64,000 bases of DNA from Aurelia coerulea (Eukaryota; Cnidaria; Scyphozoa; Semaeostomeae; Ulmaridae): positions 5,507,501 to 5,571,500 of the forward strand of contig CM076945.1 of NCBI GenBank assembly GCA_039566865.1. The letters run 5' to 3'. A program made the position numbers and the translations under genes. The notes under the pieces were generated by a model that did no database searches, had not been told where the DNA came from, and worked only from the letters and a program-made list of their open reading frames with translations. This document shows, one piece after another, positions 12,451 through 24,890 of this stretch. How positions within the stretch are numbered: position 1 is the stretch's first letter; each line of letters begins with the position of its first letter.

Positions 12451-12866
12451 CACGTTTTTTTATAAGAAACTTGGATCAGCACTTAGTACTAAAAGTTTCT
12501 TAATTTCGCATGAAAATTTGGGTGTTTTAGTAGTAAAAGTTTCTTAATTAATTTCTTATTTTTTGGGCCTAAATTGCAGCATTGTTCGAAGTTGGGCCTT
12601 CTTCTCGAGAAAGGGCTTCCATTTTGCATTGACATTGTCATCAAGAAGAAGCCATGCACATCAAGGCAAAAATGTACCAATTTTGCAGTTAAAAGTCGAG
12701 AAAAGACGAATGTACCTTTGTTAGAGAGACATAGAATAAGAGAGACAAACAGAAATAAAATGTTAGAGTTTCTTAACTGTTCTTGAGCGTAGTACTAGAG
12801 TTTCTTGAATTTTTGGTCATCGTAGTACTAGTTTCTTATAAACCAGTTTTTAATAGAAAAAACGTG
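12451..12866. mobile_element. TA-flanked MITE (CACGTTTT family)
   Basis: The left end is TA then CACGTTTTTTTATAAGAAAC. The right end is the diverged inverse ending AAAACGTG then TA. The interior is rich in AGTTTCTTA and TAAGAAACT repeats in both orientations. Same group as 16436-16817 and 37762-38147. Confidence 0.8.
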
Positions 12867-12911
12867 TATATGAGTACTTGGCAATCCTTATCATCAAGAA
12901 AATGAACATCA

Positions 12912-13310
12912 TTATACTTATTTCTTTTCATAAGAAACTGCCCGTAAGAAACTCAACTCTCAGATCGCCAAAATATTATGAGACTACAGCACTGGGAAAA
13001 TATAAGTAAAAAAACTATTTATTTTGATGAAGGGAATCCTTGAAATATTTTTAGTTTACTCTCACTTGTTTCCTGTATCATATTAATCGCAAGGTACTTG
13101 AGTAATGTCTAAACATTGGAAAGGCTTAAAAAATCTTGTTTTGAAATGTTCACGAGGGCACAGGTAGTGAACATGAAGATTGTCATGGAACCTCTAAGAA
13201 ACTCGTAAGAAACTCTGAGTCCTCTGAGTACTGAAAATCTGATAATTTTAAGAAACTTTCAGTACTGGGCCAAATTCTTAGTTTCTTATACAAATATACG
13301 TGTGTGTTTC
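12912..13310. repeat. Degraded copy of the TAAGAAAC MITE family
   Basis: CATAAGAAACTGCCC at the left and AGTTTCTTATACAAATATACGTG at the right resemble the ends of the neighbouring element. Interior TAAGAAACTC repeats are present, but the ends are too diverged to fix a target duplication. Confidence 0.5.
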
Positions 13311-13928
13311 TGACATTTTCTATAATAACTAAAACTCCCTGAATTTTATTGTCAGGAAATTTTCAATGCTTGCTATGGATATTTATTAACGAGATTTTGA
13401 CTCAACAAACTTTTTGCAGAATACATAATCCGAGGTTGAATCTGTATTTTTTATCCTATGTTTCATTTCAATGATTGCAACTTTATTACAACTATTTATT
13501 TCAGCAACCTTTCTCCGTTTTCTGCATTGGTACTGTCATTTTTTATAAGTAATGGCTAAATTTTCACTTATCATAAGAGACTCTACTTTAGCTGTCGTAA
13601 TTTTCAGCTTTAACTTTCCCAGGTTACACTCTGACACTATTTTGAGTGCGATTTCTGTGAATATTGATTTGAGATTTTACTTTGTACTTAAAACTCAATT
13701 TTAACAAAAAAATATTGGTTGATATATTTCTAAGAATACAAGAAACTCGTCAGAAACCTTTCGCAGAAACCTTTCGGGCCTGGACCTAAGTTCCTTCATG
13801 GGTATTTTGGATGCGACTTGTTCGGGCCTGAATGAGTAGTAAATGTCGTTATTTACCTACCATGCTTTTCTTCATTGGTATCTTTCGTCTTCTTGTTTGC
13901 AATCTGGTTTTGCTTGCTGCCGTTTTTA

Positions 13929-13984
13929 TACCCTGGGTACCAGCCTCTCCAACATATATGTTAGAGAGGCTGGTACCCAGGGTA
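13929..13984. mobile_element. 56-bp palindromic mini-element, copy 1
   Basis: The whole element is a hairpin with ends TACCCTGGGTACCAG and its inverse, around a small AT centre. CCGTTTTTA occurs directly on both sides (13920-13928 and 13985-13993), a 9-bp target duplication. It interrupts a larger palindrome whose arms pair on either side. Copy 2 is at 33839-33895. Confidence 0.85.
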
Positions 13985-13990
13985 CCGTTT

Positions 13991-14121
13991 TTATGGCCTA
14001 AGTTTCAAACCGTTACTACACTTTGAAATTTATGGCCCGAGAACTAGTTGCAGCGTCCTGGGAACTAGTTCTCAGGCCATCATTTTCAAAGTGCGGCTAC
14101 AGTTTGAAACTTAGGCCATAA
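13991..14121. repeat. Inverted repeat with 59-bp arms
   Basis: Left arm 13991-14049 and right arm 14063-14121 pair through TTATGGCCTAAGTTTCAAAC and GAGAACTAGTT. Weaker pairing continues outward: TGGTTTTGCTTGCTG near 13903-13918 matches the reverse of sequence near 14130-14155. So the parent element is a fold-back MITE of about 250 bp or more, later hit by the 56-bp mini-element. Confidence 0.75.
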
Positions 14122-14155
14122 GAAGCGAAAGCAAGCAAAACCAAACAGCAAAGGT

Positions 14156-15220
14156 AACTAATGACATTTTATTCGTTTAGGCCTAAACAAATCGTGTCCC
14201 CAAAGTCCACAATTCCCATGGTTCCTCCCTCATGAAAATGCGCGCATTTCTTTATAGACAATCAACTTGCTAATGTACCAACATTAACTGGTACAACATA
14301 GAGTAAGAATATGTGCCGACCGTTAGGGTCTTGTTTAAACTGGGTTATGTTCCCAAAATCGCAATATTTGAGCTTGATTAATGTGCCACACATTAAGCCG
14401 ACGGGACTTTCAGTCTCTCATATGATAGCTTGAAGTCCCTTCCGGAAATCAATACATTAACACAACAAGCGACTAACGGTTAAGGAAAAGAGGACTTCTA
14501 TAGACAGACGATTAGCACTTGCAATATTATACCATGCTTCGACGTCTAAGGGATATCAGCTTATAGGGTTACAAGGTCAAACTCTGTCGTTCCTTGCCTT
14601 CTCAGTTTCTCAATGTGAAATTTCCAGTCAGGAGACGCTGTGCTGAGAAACTGCCGCGTGCTTAGGGAAGAGATTGCTCAAGGAGGACGTTCACTCACTG
14701 CGTACAGTCATTGCAGATTAAGTATTATATGGCTATAGATGATCAGTATCATAGGCTTGTTATTATTTCAACGTATCACGGAACTAAAGTCGGTCTACGT
14801 GGAGTGTACAGCGCTTGTAGCGTAACCACATAGAAACTAGTGTTGATGGAAGTATAATCGTTCAACGGGCCACACTAATCATCTTTCAACAAGTTTACAA
14901 GGACGCCGTGTCCAAAGAAAAAGCTCGTTTTTTATCTCGATATTTGTGGAGTATTACGCATCCCGTTGGAAATTTACAGAGGATTCACGGAAGATCCATG
15001 TTAAAGCATTATTTGTCTTCTTGTACAAACACAGAAAAGATTACGGTTTACCGTAAAAGCGTGTACTGCACTATATTGGAATGCACTTATGTTATTCAAG
15101 AGAAAATACGGGCATTCACGTGAAATCTCTCAGCCAACAAGACATTAATTAATAGAGGAAGACACTGGAGTTAGCTCAAACAGCAGCCTGCAAAGCAGAG
15201 GAGAGTAGATTCCAGCCAAA
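14156..15220 (+). promoter_or_regulatory. Region upstream of Delta start
   Basis: This is the 1.1 kb before the Delta start codon and should hold the proximal promoter and 5' UTR. I cannot place the transcription start or a TATA box. A 71-codon open frame at 14908-15123 is not supported as coding. Confidence 0.35.
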
Positions 15221-15289
15221 ATGGCCTTTGCGCTTACGAAAATATTACAAAATGGACTGTTTGCAGTTCTCACTGGATTGGTATTACAG
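15221..15289 (+). CDS. Delta-like Notch ligand, exon 1 (signal peptide)
   Basis: ATG in good context (AGCCAAAATGGCC) opens 23 codons with a hydrophobic core (GLFAVLTGLVLQ), a secretory signal peptide. The exon ends TTACAG before a GTGTGTG donor, phase 0. The next exon (19247-19540) is phase 0, begins the mature N-terminal domain and matches the usual exon layout of Delta genes. There is no strong competing start downstream. The donor is the least certain part, since reading through it stays open only briefly. Confidence 0.75.
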
Positions 15290-16435
15290 GTGTGTGTGTG
15301 ATCTTTTATTGTTTTCATTCTACTTTACATATTGATCGATTAAACTTTGTTTTAAGTAGCGTTTTATTCCTGTGGTTCCTGATTTCAAGTGTGAAAAGTT
15401 TCAAGAATTTAATGACACAAGATCAAGTCCTCTTGACCTTGACGTGTACATCACTCGAACCGCTTTTATCCGAGTTCCAAAATTTTGCTGCTTGGATCGA
15501 AAATAAATCCGCGAGTCATTATTCATGTGAGAAACAATCATTTGCTGTCGACGTGAAATGCTTTGGTGTGCTGAACAACCCATCTCATTCATTTGTGCTA
15601 TTCGATATCAACCAAGTCAGACTCATCGGTTGTAATTCAATACTCCTTGTAAACGCAACTTTCAGGAACATTGTTGGAGAACAACACGAAGCGAGCGACA
15701 GTTAGGTGAAATGCCTCGGTATAAATGTACACAAAATTTCTGTAAAATGTTGCGAGCAACCAAAATTGTGCTATTCGATATTTCTTTGAAATTCGACATA
15801 AAAACGTAACTTATAGGAATCGCGTATGGAGCAAAACATGAATAATCACGTGAAATGTATCATCAAAGAAATCTCATAAAACTTAAAGTGTTTCGTTAAT
15901 GCTAAATTTATGCTCTTCGATATTATCAGATCTTTGCTCTGCAAATACGACGTTTCTTGTCCCTATACAGGGAGTAAATAACGCAACGCAACTTTTAGCA
16001 AATTTATTTTTCAAGCAAAATTTTACGAAGATGACGGGTTCGTGAAATGTCTCGGGATAAATTTTCTTGCATTAAATATCTCGGTATTCTAAATTTGTGC
16101 TGTCTGGTATCAGACCCTGGCATCGACATGTCTTGCTTTGCAAGAAGATGCAATTCTGTAAGAAGATTGTTCGGCTGCAAAGATTTCTAGTCGCCATTGA
16201 GAAATATGAAGTGTTTTATTATACTTAAACAGCATAGTCTAAGTCCAGCATCTTTTATTTCACCATAGTTTCACGCAATTTCACGATACTTCAGGGAATT
16301 TATTTAAATGCAACATTCCTGCCAGACAAAAACGTAAGCCTTTTCACGAGGACTTTCTAGCAAGCAAAGTACCAGTTCGAACGATTTGAGGTTGACTGCC
16401 ATTAGACCCAGCAAGTTGATATTTCTTTGATTATA

Positions 16436-16817
16436 CGCATTTTTTTATAAGTAACAGCTTATATAGAAACGGTAGGCTCAATTCTTCGAAAGTTAAGAAA
16501 CAACCCTACCTGAATTTAAAAAGCTAAACAACTTTTGCAATTTTCCCAGGCCACTCAAAATATTTTTGACGTTGCACAGTTATAGCAACTGTTGGACACT
16601 ATTTAAAATCTATTTTGAGGTCGAATCATGTTATTTATTTGTTTCGAGATCTTACTAAGTAATTTGGGAGCCCTTCTTGCAAAACTAAATAAACTCTACA
16701 CTTACGGCACTAGAAGTATAAGAAATACGGAGAAATGTTTGGTAGCAAAAAGGCCCAAAAATTTGAGAAACTGCCTACCAGCTCTGAACCCTAGTTTCTT
16801 ATAAAAAAGGATACGTG
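16436..16817. mobile_element. TA-flanked MITE in Delta intron 1
   Basis: TA then CGCATTTTTTTATAAGTAAC on the left, and AGTTTCTTATAAAAAAGGAT then ACGTG and TA on the right. The interior is the reverse complement of the element at 37762-38147 (shared GGTAGGCTCAATTCTTCGAA-type blocks), so both are copies of one family. Confidence 0.8.
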
Positions 16818-17031
16818 TACTTTGACACAGTTACATCGAAATATAATGAAAGATACAGACAAAATCATTTGACCAAAGTCCAGAAAAATTATTCACCAAA
16901 GTTATGCTAACGTGAATGAAATTCATACTTTTGAAAATAAAGATGGAAATTCTGTAGGTCATGAAAAAGGTCGAAATGTGGACATTTTCAATTAAAAAGA
17001 CTCAAACTCTGTCCAGAACGTTTCATTGAAT

Positions 17032-17192
17032 CAGGGCCGTAGGAAGCAGCTTCGGATTGGGGGGGGGGGCAATTGTTCTTAAAACAATAGAGAAAAATAC
17101 CGTCTAGTTAATGCTTGTGACGTAGCACCATTGTCTTCAAAATTATTGGGGGCTTGAGCTCCCCCTGCCCCCCCCCGCTTCCTATGGGCCTG
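17032..17192. mobile_element. hAT-like MITE
   Basis: Inverted ends CAGGGCCGTAGGAAGC and GCTTCCTATGGGCCTG, with G and C runs just inside. Flanked by ATTGAAT on both sides (17025-17031 and 17193-17199). The CAGGG-type tip and short duplication suggest hAT, although only 7 bp match. Confidence 0.7.
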
Positions 17193-18906
17193 ATTGAATG
17201 CAAAAGTTAGGAAGCGACCGTGCATTATTTTCTAACTTCCATGCCTGTCTATCTCTGGTCTATCATAACTGGCAAGTTTCGAGCTGGTCAATTTCAAGAT
17301 GCAACATTTTATCAGAGAAGTGAGAAATGTTTGTAAAACCCCGTTTGTTAGCTTTGATATGATAAAAATACGTTAGTCTTCATTTGATTTCTCATATTGA
17401 TTAACCAAGAAAATGTAGGTCCGTGAAAAAGCATAGAGAGAAAACTCTGACAAGCATTTGTGTTTATCTCTTCAAATTGATTTGAAAGCTCAAAGAACGA
17501 AAACGTATTTCCCCCTTTTTGGAACGATGCAATATTTGCAGGAACTGTTAAGATATTTCGAGATCTAAGTTAGCATTTCAGAACTGCTTTGGTGCAGCTG
17601 TTAAGGAGTATGCCAACAGAAATTTAGTCTAGTTGCCAGACAAACGAAGTTACGTTTCGGCCAACCAATATAACAAGGTCCGCGTACAGAAGAATCAGTT
17701 TTGATTGGAGTTCAGTTCGTTTTAAAAGCATAACAGCTTGAATTAGCGCCTTTTATTACTTACAATGCTCAAAGATACGAGACTGTTTCCAACTGCAGAG
17801 CGAGTTGTATTCACGAAATAAACTTTTGCGTCGCAGCGCTCTCATCGATCGTCAGAAGCCTTTCATCCCTCGATCAGACCGGCATGTTAAAGTAAGGCCT
17901 TACCTAGCAATTGATGTAGAGAATATTTGATCCTTGAAGTTTATTCTGAAGTCGCTATTTGTTTATCGAATTGAAAAAATAATCTTTAAAATAAAGCGAA
18001 AGCTTAGGTGTTTTTTGCAATCCCTGAGTAATAAATCGAAGAAAATCCTGTCTGGTTGCATATGCTAACTAGGTTTTGTCCAGCTTATAAACTATTCAGC
18101 AGAGAACCTTTTGCGACTCTGTTGCTCCAACTACTGAAAGGAATATAGATCCTTTCAGTGCAGTGCAGAGAGCTTCATGCCGTCGTCTTGCTTTCGTCAT
18201 CAAATACTGTAATTTTAAGAATATTTACGAGCAAAGGCAAGCGAATTTTGCAAAACAAACGTTTCAGGTCTCCGAGGAGACAAAGCGACTAGCCTTTCAG
18301 AAGAATAGATTTGACGCTTCTGAGTACACTCAATCAAACCAAAATAAACAGAGAGAAGGCAATGCATCATGATTGGCTGCAGAAAATGTGGAATCTATTC
18401 TTGATGCTGCTTAACTACTTTGCCAAATCAGACCTGTATCCTTTGTTTTACTAAATTCGCCCTTGCTTATCAGACGTGATCTTCGAGAAAGACTGAAAAC
18501 TTTTTTTTTTCAATCAATGACTCTATACCGGAGGTACATGGTCTCTACAATCTCTACAACTCTAAAACTACAAGCTAAATCTACAAACATAATTTATAGG
18601 CTAAGTAAAAAAAACAAAAACAAACAAAAACAAAAACAGAAACAAACACAAAAACGCGAACAGTAAGAACGAGTGAACGAGGTCTGGGGTGAATGGACAA
18701 AGAAATTATACCTTCCTTAGCTAATATCGATTCTGCTTTTAAATGCTTCTTTCAAATATTTTGCAATTGATAAAATGTTGTTAAATGTTGTAAACTACAG
18801 ATGCATCTACTTGAAATTAACCAACCAGGAAACCCCTTAATTTCTATCTTGATGGACTGAAACAAATGAAATCGCTATTTAGTTTCTTTCTAGTTGCTAG
18901 TGAAGT

Positions 18907-18914
18907 CGTGGGAA
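18907..18914 (+). promoter_or_regulatory. CSL/Su(H) consensus CGTGGGAA in Delta intron 1
   Basis: CGTGGGAA is the high-affinity site of the Notch effector CSL (Su(H)/RBPJ). It sits 340 bp before the MNNL exon. One 8-mer is weak evidence and could be chance. Confidence 0.3.
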
Positions 18915-19246
18915 GGGAGAAGGTAAACTCTACGCGTTCCTGTCGTAGAGCGCAAGATCATAGCCCGCGCAGCCTCAAGGCCCATGCACTCCTTCTGAGA
19001 GCAGGCTACAAGATACTTTCTTGAAAATCGTTTGATGTTCGATATTTCAGTCATTCTGGCTCCTAGAATACTCTCCATCTATTGAAAAATTGAACTTTAG
19101 CCGTGCTTGGTAGCGTGTGTGTTAGGCCTACAATTAAGAGGGGAAGCACCGAGAGTGGAAAAATGAAGGGTACAGCGGTACGGCAACCTAAATGTTTTGA
19201 AAAAGCAGTTACAACTTTTAAAAGGTTTTCTTTTCATTGCTCATAG

Positions 19247-19540
19247 ACATTTGGATTTGGAGAGTCATTATCAATATTCCAGACAAGGATTTTTGCATTT
19301 TCAAACCCGACAAACAGAATTTCAAGCGGACAATGCTGCCGAACAAACACCCCATCGTCATCAGGGTGCACAGATGCATGTCAGACGAAATTTGAGCTCT
19401 GTTTGGATGATATGCATTTGAAAGAGCCTACCTGCATATTTGGTAGAGCCACTTCGCAAATATTTCCAGGCAGCAGTTTGACTTACGACAATTCGAGTTT
19501 GGCAAGGTGGCTAAATATTTCAACTTCTACGTCATGGCCA
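19247..19540 (+). CDS. Delta-like ligand, exon 2 (MNNL domain)
   Basis: 98 codons, phase 0 at both ends, between a CTCATAG acceptor and a perfect GTAAGT donor. The product carries the Notch-ligand N-terminal (MNNL/C2-like) pattern. It has a FxxRIxxFSNP strand, a CC pair, spaced cysteines, FELCLDD, then CIFGRATSQIFPGSS, and it ends SWP exactly where vertebrate Delta exons end in TWP. An alternative acceptor at 19282 would be in frame but would remove the strand that aligns with family members. In the family, this domain helps contact Notch and lipid. Confidence 0.88.
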
Positions 19541-19806
19541 GTAAGTAAAGTTTACTTTATGATTTCTAAAGTTTGTTTATTTTGGTTTCAACGTTTTGTT
19601 TACTGTCACAATAATGGCGCCGAATTTACTGTAAATATTTTCCAATCCATTTGTGATTACCATTGCAGATTCAGCAGGTAATACAATATTTTAAAAGTGT
19701 TATTGCGTCCATTTGGGTCTAAAATGCACCGCCTTTAGCTGAAAGAATGCACTGGTAAAGATTTGGCCTAATGCCGCCATTGCGTTTTACACGTAATACC
19801 CCTAAT

Positions 19807-19965
19807 ACCACATTCACAACACTGACACAGTTAAACCAGCTTTATCTACTCCAGGTTACATTCCAGCCAATCAAATGCATTAGATTTGTTAGATTGACCA
19901 ATTACAAGGTCCCTTTCGATAACCTGGTTTAGTTTAAGCTGGTTCACTTGCAGTGTGAATGGAGT
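19807..19965 (+). mobile_element. MITE, CCATTCACAC family, copy 1
   Basis: Ends CCACATTCACA and TGTGAATGG are inverted. The body contains ACAGTTAAACCAGCTTTATC and AACCTGGTTTAGTTTAAGCT. A reverse-complement copy lies at 48195-48349 with matching TTGGTCAATCTAACAAATC, which proves a dispersed element. Confidence 0.75.
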
Positions 19966-22939
19966 ATAAGTCAGCAAATAACATCGCCTCACACAGTGAG
20001 TCAGAGATTAGCTTTTTCGTAGTAGCTCCCAAAACATCATAAACATGGAAACGAGGAGCGTAACTGCGCAGGAGCTGGCCGTTGAAAAAAGGCGCGAAAA
20101 GGCCACTTGAATTTGTCTGAGCAATGTCGAGGCTGAGTTGAGTGTAGGCAAAGATCGAGGAAGCGCTGCATTGTGAGCTTGCTAACAAAACATATTTTAA
20201 GAAACATGCAAAATTATAGAGGGGAAAGGTCTCAGAATTTGTCTGTACCAAAATGAGTTCCTTTGCATTTGACAACTCTCTTGTATGTAGTAAGGCTAGT
20301 AAAAGACAGTAATTGAGAGTAATAATTTGATAGTTTGTGCTAGCTTTTCCGTATCTGCAGCATGTAGAGTGACTTTTTAGACCTTTTTAAAAATCAGATC
20401 ATTCTGACTTCACCGTCTCGTAGGCTCGTAGAGTGCAAACCTATTTCATGGAAAGGTGCTAAATTCTAAATTAAACATGGTGAAATGTACATTTAAACCT
20501 CTCACTTATTGCTCCTTTCCCTTCGCTTTCCGTAAGAAATGATCAAACTGGGATCGCTTTTTAGGGTGGGCGGCACTGAGATTTTGAGATCGTTAGATCA
20601 AGAACATTTTGATACAGTTTCTCGTTTTTGCTCGGGTTTTTGGGATCTTGCCAGGTGAGCCAGCCCGGTCAGGCGGGCTTGCCCGCCTCATATAAACAGG
20701 CCCTAAGAATAGAAAGAAATACCAAGAGATTCTGGATTCCAATGAAATTTTATTAGCAGATCTCGCTGAAATTTCTTCGCATAATCGGATCTCACTACCC
20801 CCCAATGCCACCCTTCCTTCCTTCCTTCCTTTTTGGAGACGAGGCATCAAAGATCAGCACATTGCTGTTGCCTTCAAAGTCGCATTCTTCGAAAGAATTT
20901 CTTCCAAAAGGTTAGCGAAACAAACAATGATTCGTAATGCGCATTCTCGGACGAAGTTTGCATGATTTTACCAAAGCGCATGTTTGTGCTGCTTATTTAT
21001 GTTTACCATACCAGCGCTATGCTATTTGTAAACATTGTTATGATCACAAGGTTTTTAATTTATCACATGTAAACCGTATTGATTTGCAAAATATGCCGCC
21101 ATTTTCGAAAAGTACGGCAAAAATCGTTTTGAAATGTGTGGCTGCACGTTATGAAAAGCAACTTTATATTGTTTGCTGTCATTTTTCCGCGCTTTTGTGA
21201 AATTACTGCTCCATTTATTGCTAAAGAATGTTGGTCTCTTGCTCCGCAAATTACCTCAAATAAAGAATTTTCATAAATTAGCTACCAAGCGATATCTAAG
21301 GAGATGTGCTTTTTAAGCAGTAAAGTGAGATGGAACAAAGAATAAGGCATTTTTGAATGACTGCTTGTATGGGCAAGTAACATTCAATGATTCAATGCAA
21401 AGTAGGTGTTTTTATACTGTCATTCGCCATAATCTTCTATCAAAATCTGCATGAAAAAAATTGAACGAAGAAGATCCTCTTAAAATGAGGGCGTCAGTAA
21501 TCCCTTTCTACGTTCTTGCTGCAAGGACATATTTATTACGAAAGAAGGCTTCATTGAGAGAAGTTGCGATGTGTCAAGTATTGGACCCGAGATTATGCTC
21601 CTTTCGAATGCAACAGTTTATTTGAATTAAGAACTTCTGCAAGAAAGTAAAGCGATTAGCGCGCAATTCCAGACGAAGGAAATTCTTACATGCAGCAAAT
21701 CCAAACAAACGAAACTGCAGGAGATGCTTTGAAACCATTATGGCAAACTGTCTTATGGTGCACACGAAAAGGGCTTGTTAACAGAGGTCATGAATAAATA
21801 TCGAGAGAAGAAGGATATATCTAATCTTCTCCATAGGGCACTTGCTTTTTCTAATTCAGAAGCTAAGCATTAGGCATTACAATTTGCATATATTTTTGTG
21901 TGTAATTCAAGCACTAAATGCTGAGCTTCTCAATTAGATAGATAAAAGCCCGAGGCGGATTTTTGGAGCTATCTTTCTGCTTTCTATACATACTACTGAC
22001 TTGTCGCGTGCACAATGAGATACTTAGCCATACAAGTGTTATTCCGGCTTTGTTTGTTTGATTTGTTGCTTGGGAGAATTCTCTTTGTATGTGATCATTA
22101 ATTGCTTTGAAATAATGTTAATCAAATAATTTCAATGAAATAATGTCAATCAAAAGCAACAGTTTGCCTGTTTGGGATTGTTCTTTTATCTCGAACTGAG
22201 CCTAGACCTCGCCTAAAAGGTCTCATGTGATTGTAGGCCTGGAAATCTTACTTCAAATTTCTTGGATTTTTTCACAAAGGAACGGAGGACGATATGCGGA
22301 TGGGGTGTGCTCGAGTAAAGCTGAGTGTTCCTGTCTAGACAGGTTCACAAGGAAGAGATCGAAAGGAATGTAAATAGTTAGCACTATGATGCAATCTGAT
22401 GTTGTATAAAGAAGACGCAAATTTCAAATGCAGTAGCGCAGAATTCTTTCGTTTGAAAATGCCAAACACAAAAGTCAGATCAGCTTCATAGACTTTGAGC
22501 AGTCCGCCCTTTCGAAATGAAAATGCAAGGGGTCTGCGTAAGATAGATATCTACTCATTTAAATATGCAATTTGAAATGATTTAACTCTGCAAATTTTGT
22601 CCATTGGTCTATCCTTTAAAGCTTCACTTTAGATTTTGAAGACGATTAAGGCCCTGGTCAACATCAATGCAGTGCGTCCTTTTTCCTTGTTTCCGTGTGA
22701 TTACGAATTTCTGCTAGGCAGAAAAGATGGCGCATAGCCACTCAATTCAGTAATCCAGTAAGAACTTTTGACGGCTGGGAGAATCAACTCAGCAAATTGC
22801 ACCGGGCTATAGACTGTTTTTACGCCATCAGGGTATCGTAGTTTCAAATTATTTTATAAATTGGCCTGTCTGTGTATTTTCTTTAAACGGTGATATTCTG
22901 ATATCAATATGGTTTCTCAGTTCTCATAACCGAGGTTAA

Positions 22940-23178
22940 AGGCACACTGTCGTGGCTGTAATTGGCTGGTTGTGATGTTGAAATCCCTAACAAAAGACCT
23001 GGCCTCTGGATCATTATAAAGCCTTTATGCTCTTAGATCATACTTTGTTTCGAGAATAAAGGGAGTCTGATCGCTATCATCTTCGTGAATTTCGGTGTAC
23101 AGCGAAATTACTAAAGCCTGCAAATTCTATTCTTTCGTGTTGTCTTATTCATCCAATCAGTGCCACGACAGTGTGCCT
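22940..23178. mobile_element. TTAA-flanked MITE (piggyBac-type), copy A
   Basis: Inverted ends AGGCACACTGTCGTGGC and GCCACGACAGTGTGCCT lie exactly between TTAA at 22936-22939 and TTAA at 23179-23182. TTAA duplication is the hallmark of piggyBac integration. There is no transposase inside. Confidence 0.85.
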
Positions 23179-24567
23179 TTAAATCTTATCATGAAACTGC
23201 ACCAACAGTTTAGCAGTGATTTGTAGAAAAAAATGACAAGAAAAGAAAATGACTCATAATTGATTTCAACAATTAATCTCCCTGATTTTACTTAATCTCC
23301 CTGATTTGAACTCGATTTGTGTGCGTGAGAGCCGTAGGAGCTGCTTTCGTACACTTTGATAATAGCTGGGGAAACACAAAGGATGCTGGTTGACCAGGGT
23401 TCTTTAAAGGATGGCTGTTAAATTGCGTTCTTTAATCGAATCCCAATAGAATCGTCAAAAATTCGTAACTAGAACGCAATCTATTTTAGTATAAATTTCT
23501 TTGCCGCCATCTGTAGCGTAATCGTCTATTGAAGCAGTGTCGATTCTTCTTGGCTCAAATTCAGAAAGTTTTTGCAGTATTTTTCTGGACTTATTGTGTC
23601 AGGACCAAATTGATTTCAGAATTGAATTTGCGAGAGTTTTGTGCGTTTAAAATTTACCTTCTCTTCGGATATGCTCTGAAATCACTTAAATTGGGCCCTT
23701 CGTAAAACTCTTATGTCGTGTAGGGCTCGAAAATTTTGCATCAAGTGCCTTAAAAGCTCAAAAATGTCATGATTCCCACCAACCGTTCATTTTATTATGT
23801 GTGACCCACGAAGCTTGGTCATTTGTTATTTCTTGGCGAAATGGAAGGATGCTTCCCGCAAAGGGCGTCATTGTCATACATCCAAGCAAAAGTGCGTAGG
23901 CTTTGAATAGAACAATATTCACAACTGACCCAACCCACAAACCAGTTGGGAACCTTCCAACTCATTTGCACCTTGTGAATTAAGTAATGATTTGATATCC
24001 TATTCAGATAATCTTCTCATCATTATGCATCTCCGCCATATGTGAATGGTTTGTCAGTCACACTTTCGTACTAATCTCATATGATCCTTGTTTTGTTGAT
24101 GCACAGTACTGAAAAGCTTCTTGCTCACATAGAAGGCTGGCTCTCCTTGGCTCAATTTTGAATATACTGAAAGTAACCTTTCTTTGTTTATTTGCATATG
24201 CAGCTTCTGTCATAATAAGCACCAGGCATCATTGAGAGCAATCTTTTGTCTGCTGCTCGCATTTCTCAGCGAGAAATGTCCCTGTTATTCCATTCCTTTG
24301 ACAAACAAATCTTCCTTCCACATGATTATTTTGTGAGAGGCACAGGCCTCTAAAACTTGACTCATTGTAGATTTTGACATGATAATATCCGTTGCTTTTC
24401 ATTGACATGCCGTTACAAAGAAACTTTCAATCACAAACAAAAGAATAATTATACGGTCTATTAGACAAGGAGAACATCTAAATAATATAAACCAATAAAG
24501 GCAGCATCAGACGTAGGTAGCTAAGTAACTCAAGTTGCTTGCAAAAGGTGGTCATTAAGGGAGGACT

Positions 24568-24890
24568 GAGGCCCCGTTTACACGATACCGTTTTCATTTC
24601 ATACCAGATTGGCCTCCTGTTTACACGAGAACGCACCAATCCAATCTGTCAAATGAAAACGCTCTGAAAGTGGCATGAAACGAATCCGACATCGTGTAAA
24701 CGGTCGAATCCGGTATCAACTCAAAACGGAACCTCTTTATCAATTCTACGAGCCTCCTATTCATCTGACGCACTGCACATTGGATGCTAAAACAAAGGGG
24801 AATCCTCCGCAGCATAAGAAAACGAGTTTCCATGCCAACAAAACGCCAATCAGATATGAAATGAAAACGGTGTCGTGTAAACAGAACCTG
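24568..24890. repeat. GTTTACACGA repeat element
   Basis: CCCCGTTTACACGATACCG at the left and CGGTGTCGTGTAAACAGAA at the right are inverted ends. Internal GTTTACACGAGAACGC and ATCGTGTAAACGG copies occur in both orientations. The body pairs ATTTCATACCAGATTGG with CCAATCAGATATGAAATG, so it is a fold-back element. The open frames here (24621-24833 and 24675-24941) belong to it. Confidence 0.65.

Larger units (their letters stand above)
15290..19246 (+). other. Delta intron 1
   Basis: The intron runs from GTGTGT at 15290 to CTCATAG at 19246. It carries two MITEs (16436-16817 and 17032-17192), an A-rich AACAAA-type simple repeat near 18608-18655, and a perfect CSL/Su(H) consensus at 18907-18914. 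The 137-codon frame at 15292-15705 overlaps exon 1's donor and has no domain. I read it as intronic. Confidence 0.6.

Noticed and set aside
14908..15123. 71-codon frame ahead of Delta exon 1
   Set aside because: No signal peptide, domain or splice signals; likely promoter or 5' UTR.
23505..23560. Candidate for the missing small Delta exon (an I-E-A-V frame near 23525)
   Set aside because: It lacks an acceptor, has an in-frame stop just upstream, and the flanking sequence is a dispersed repeat also present near 29825-29935.
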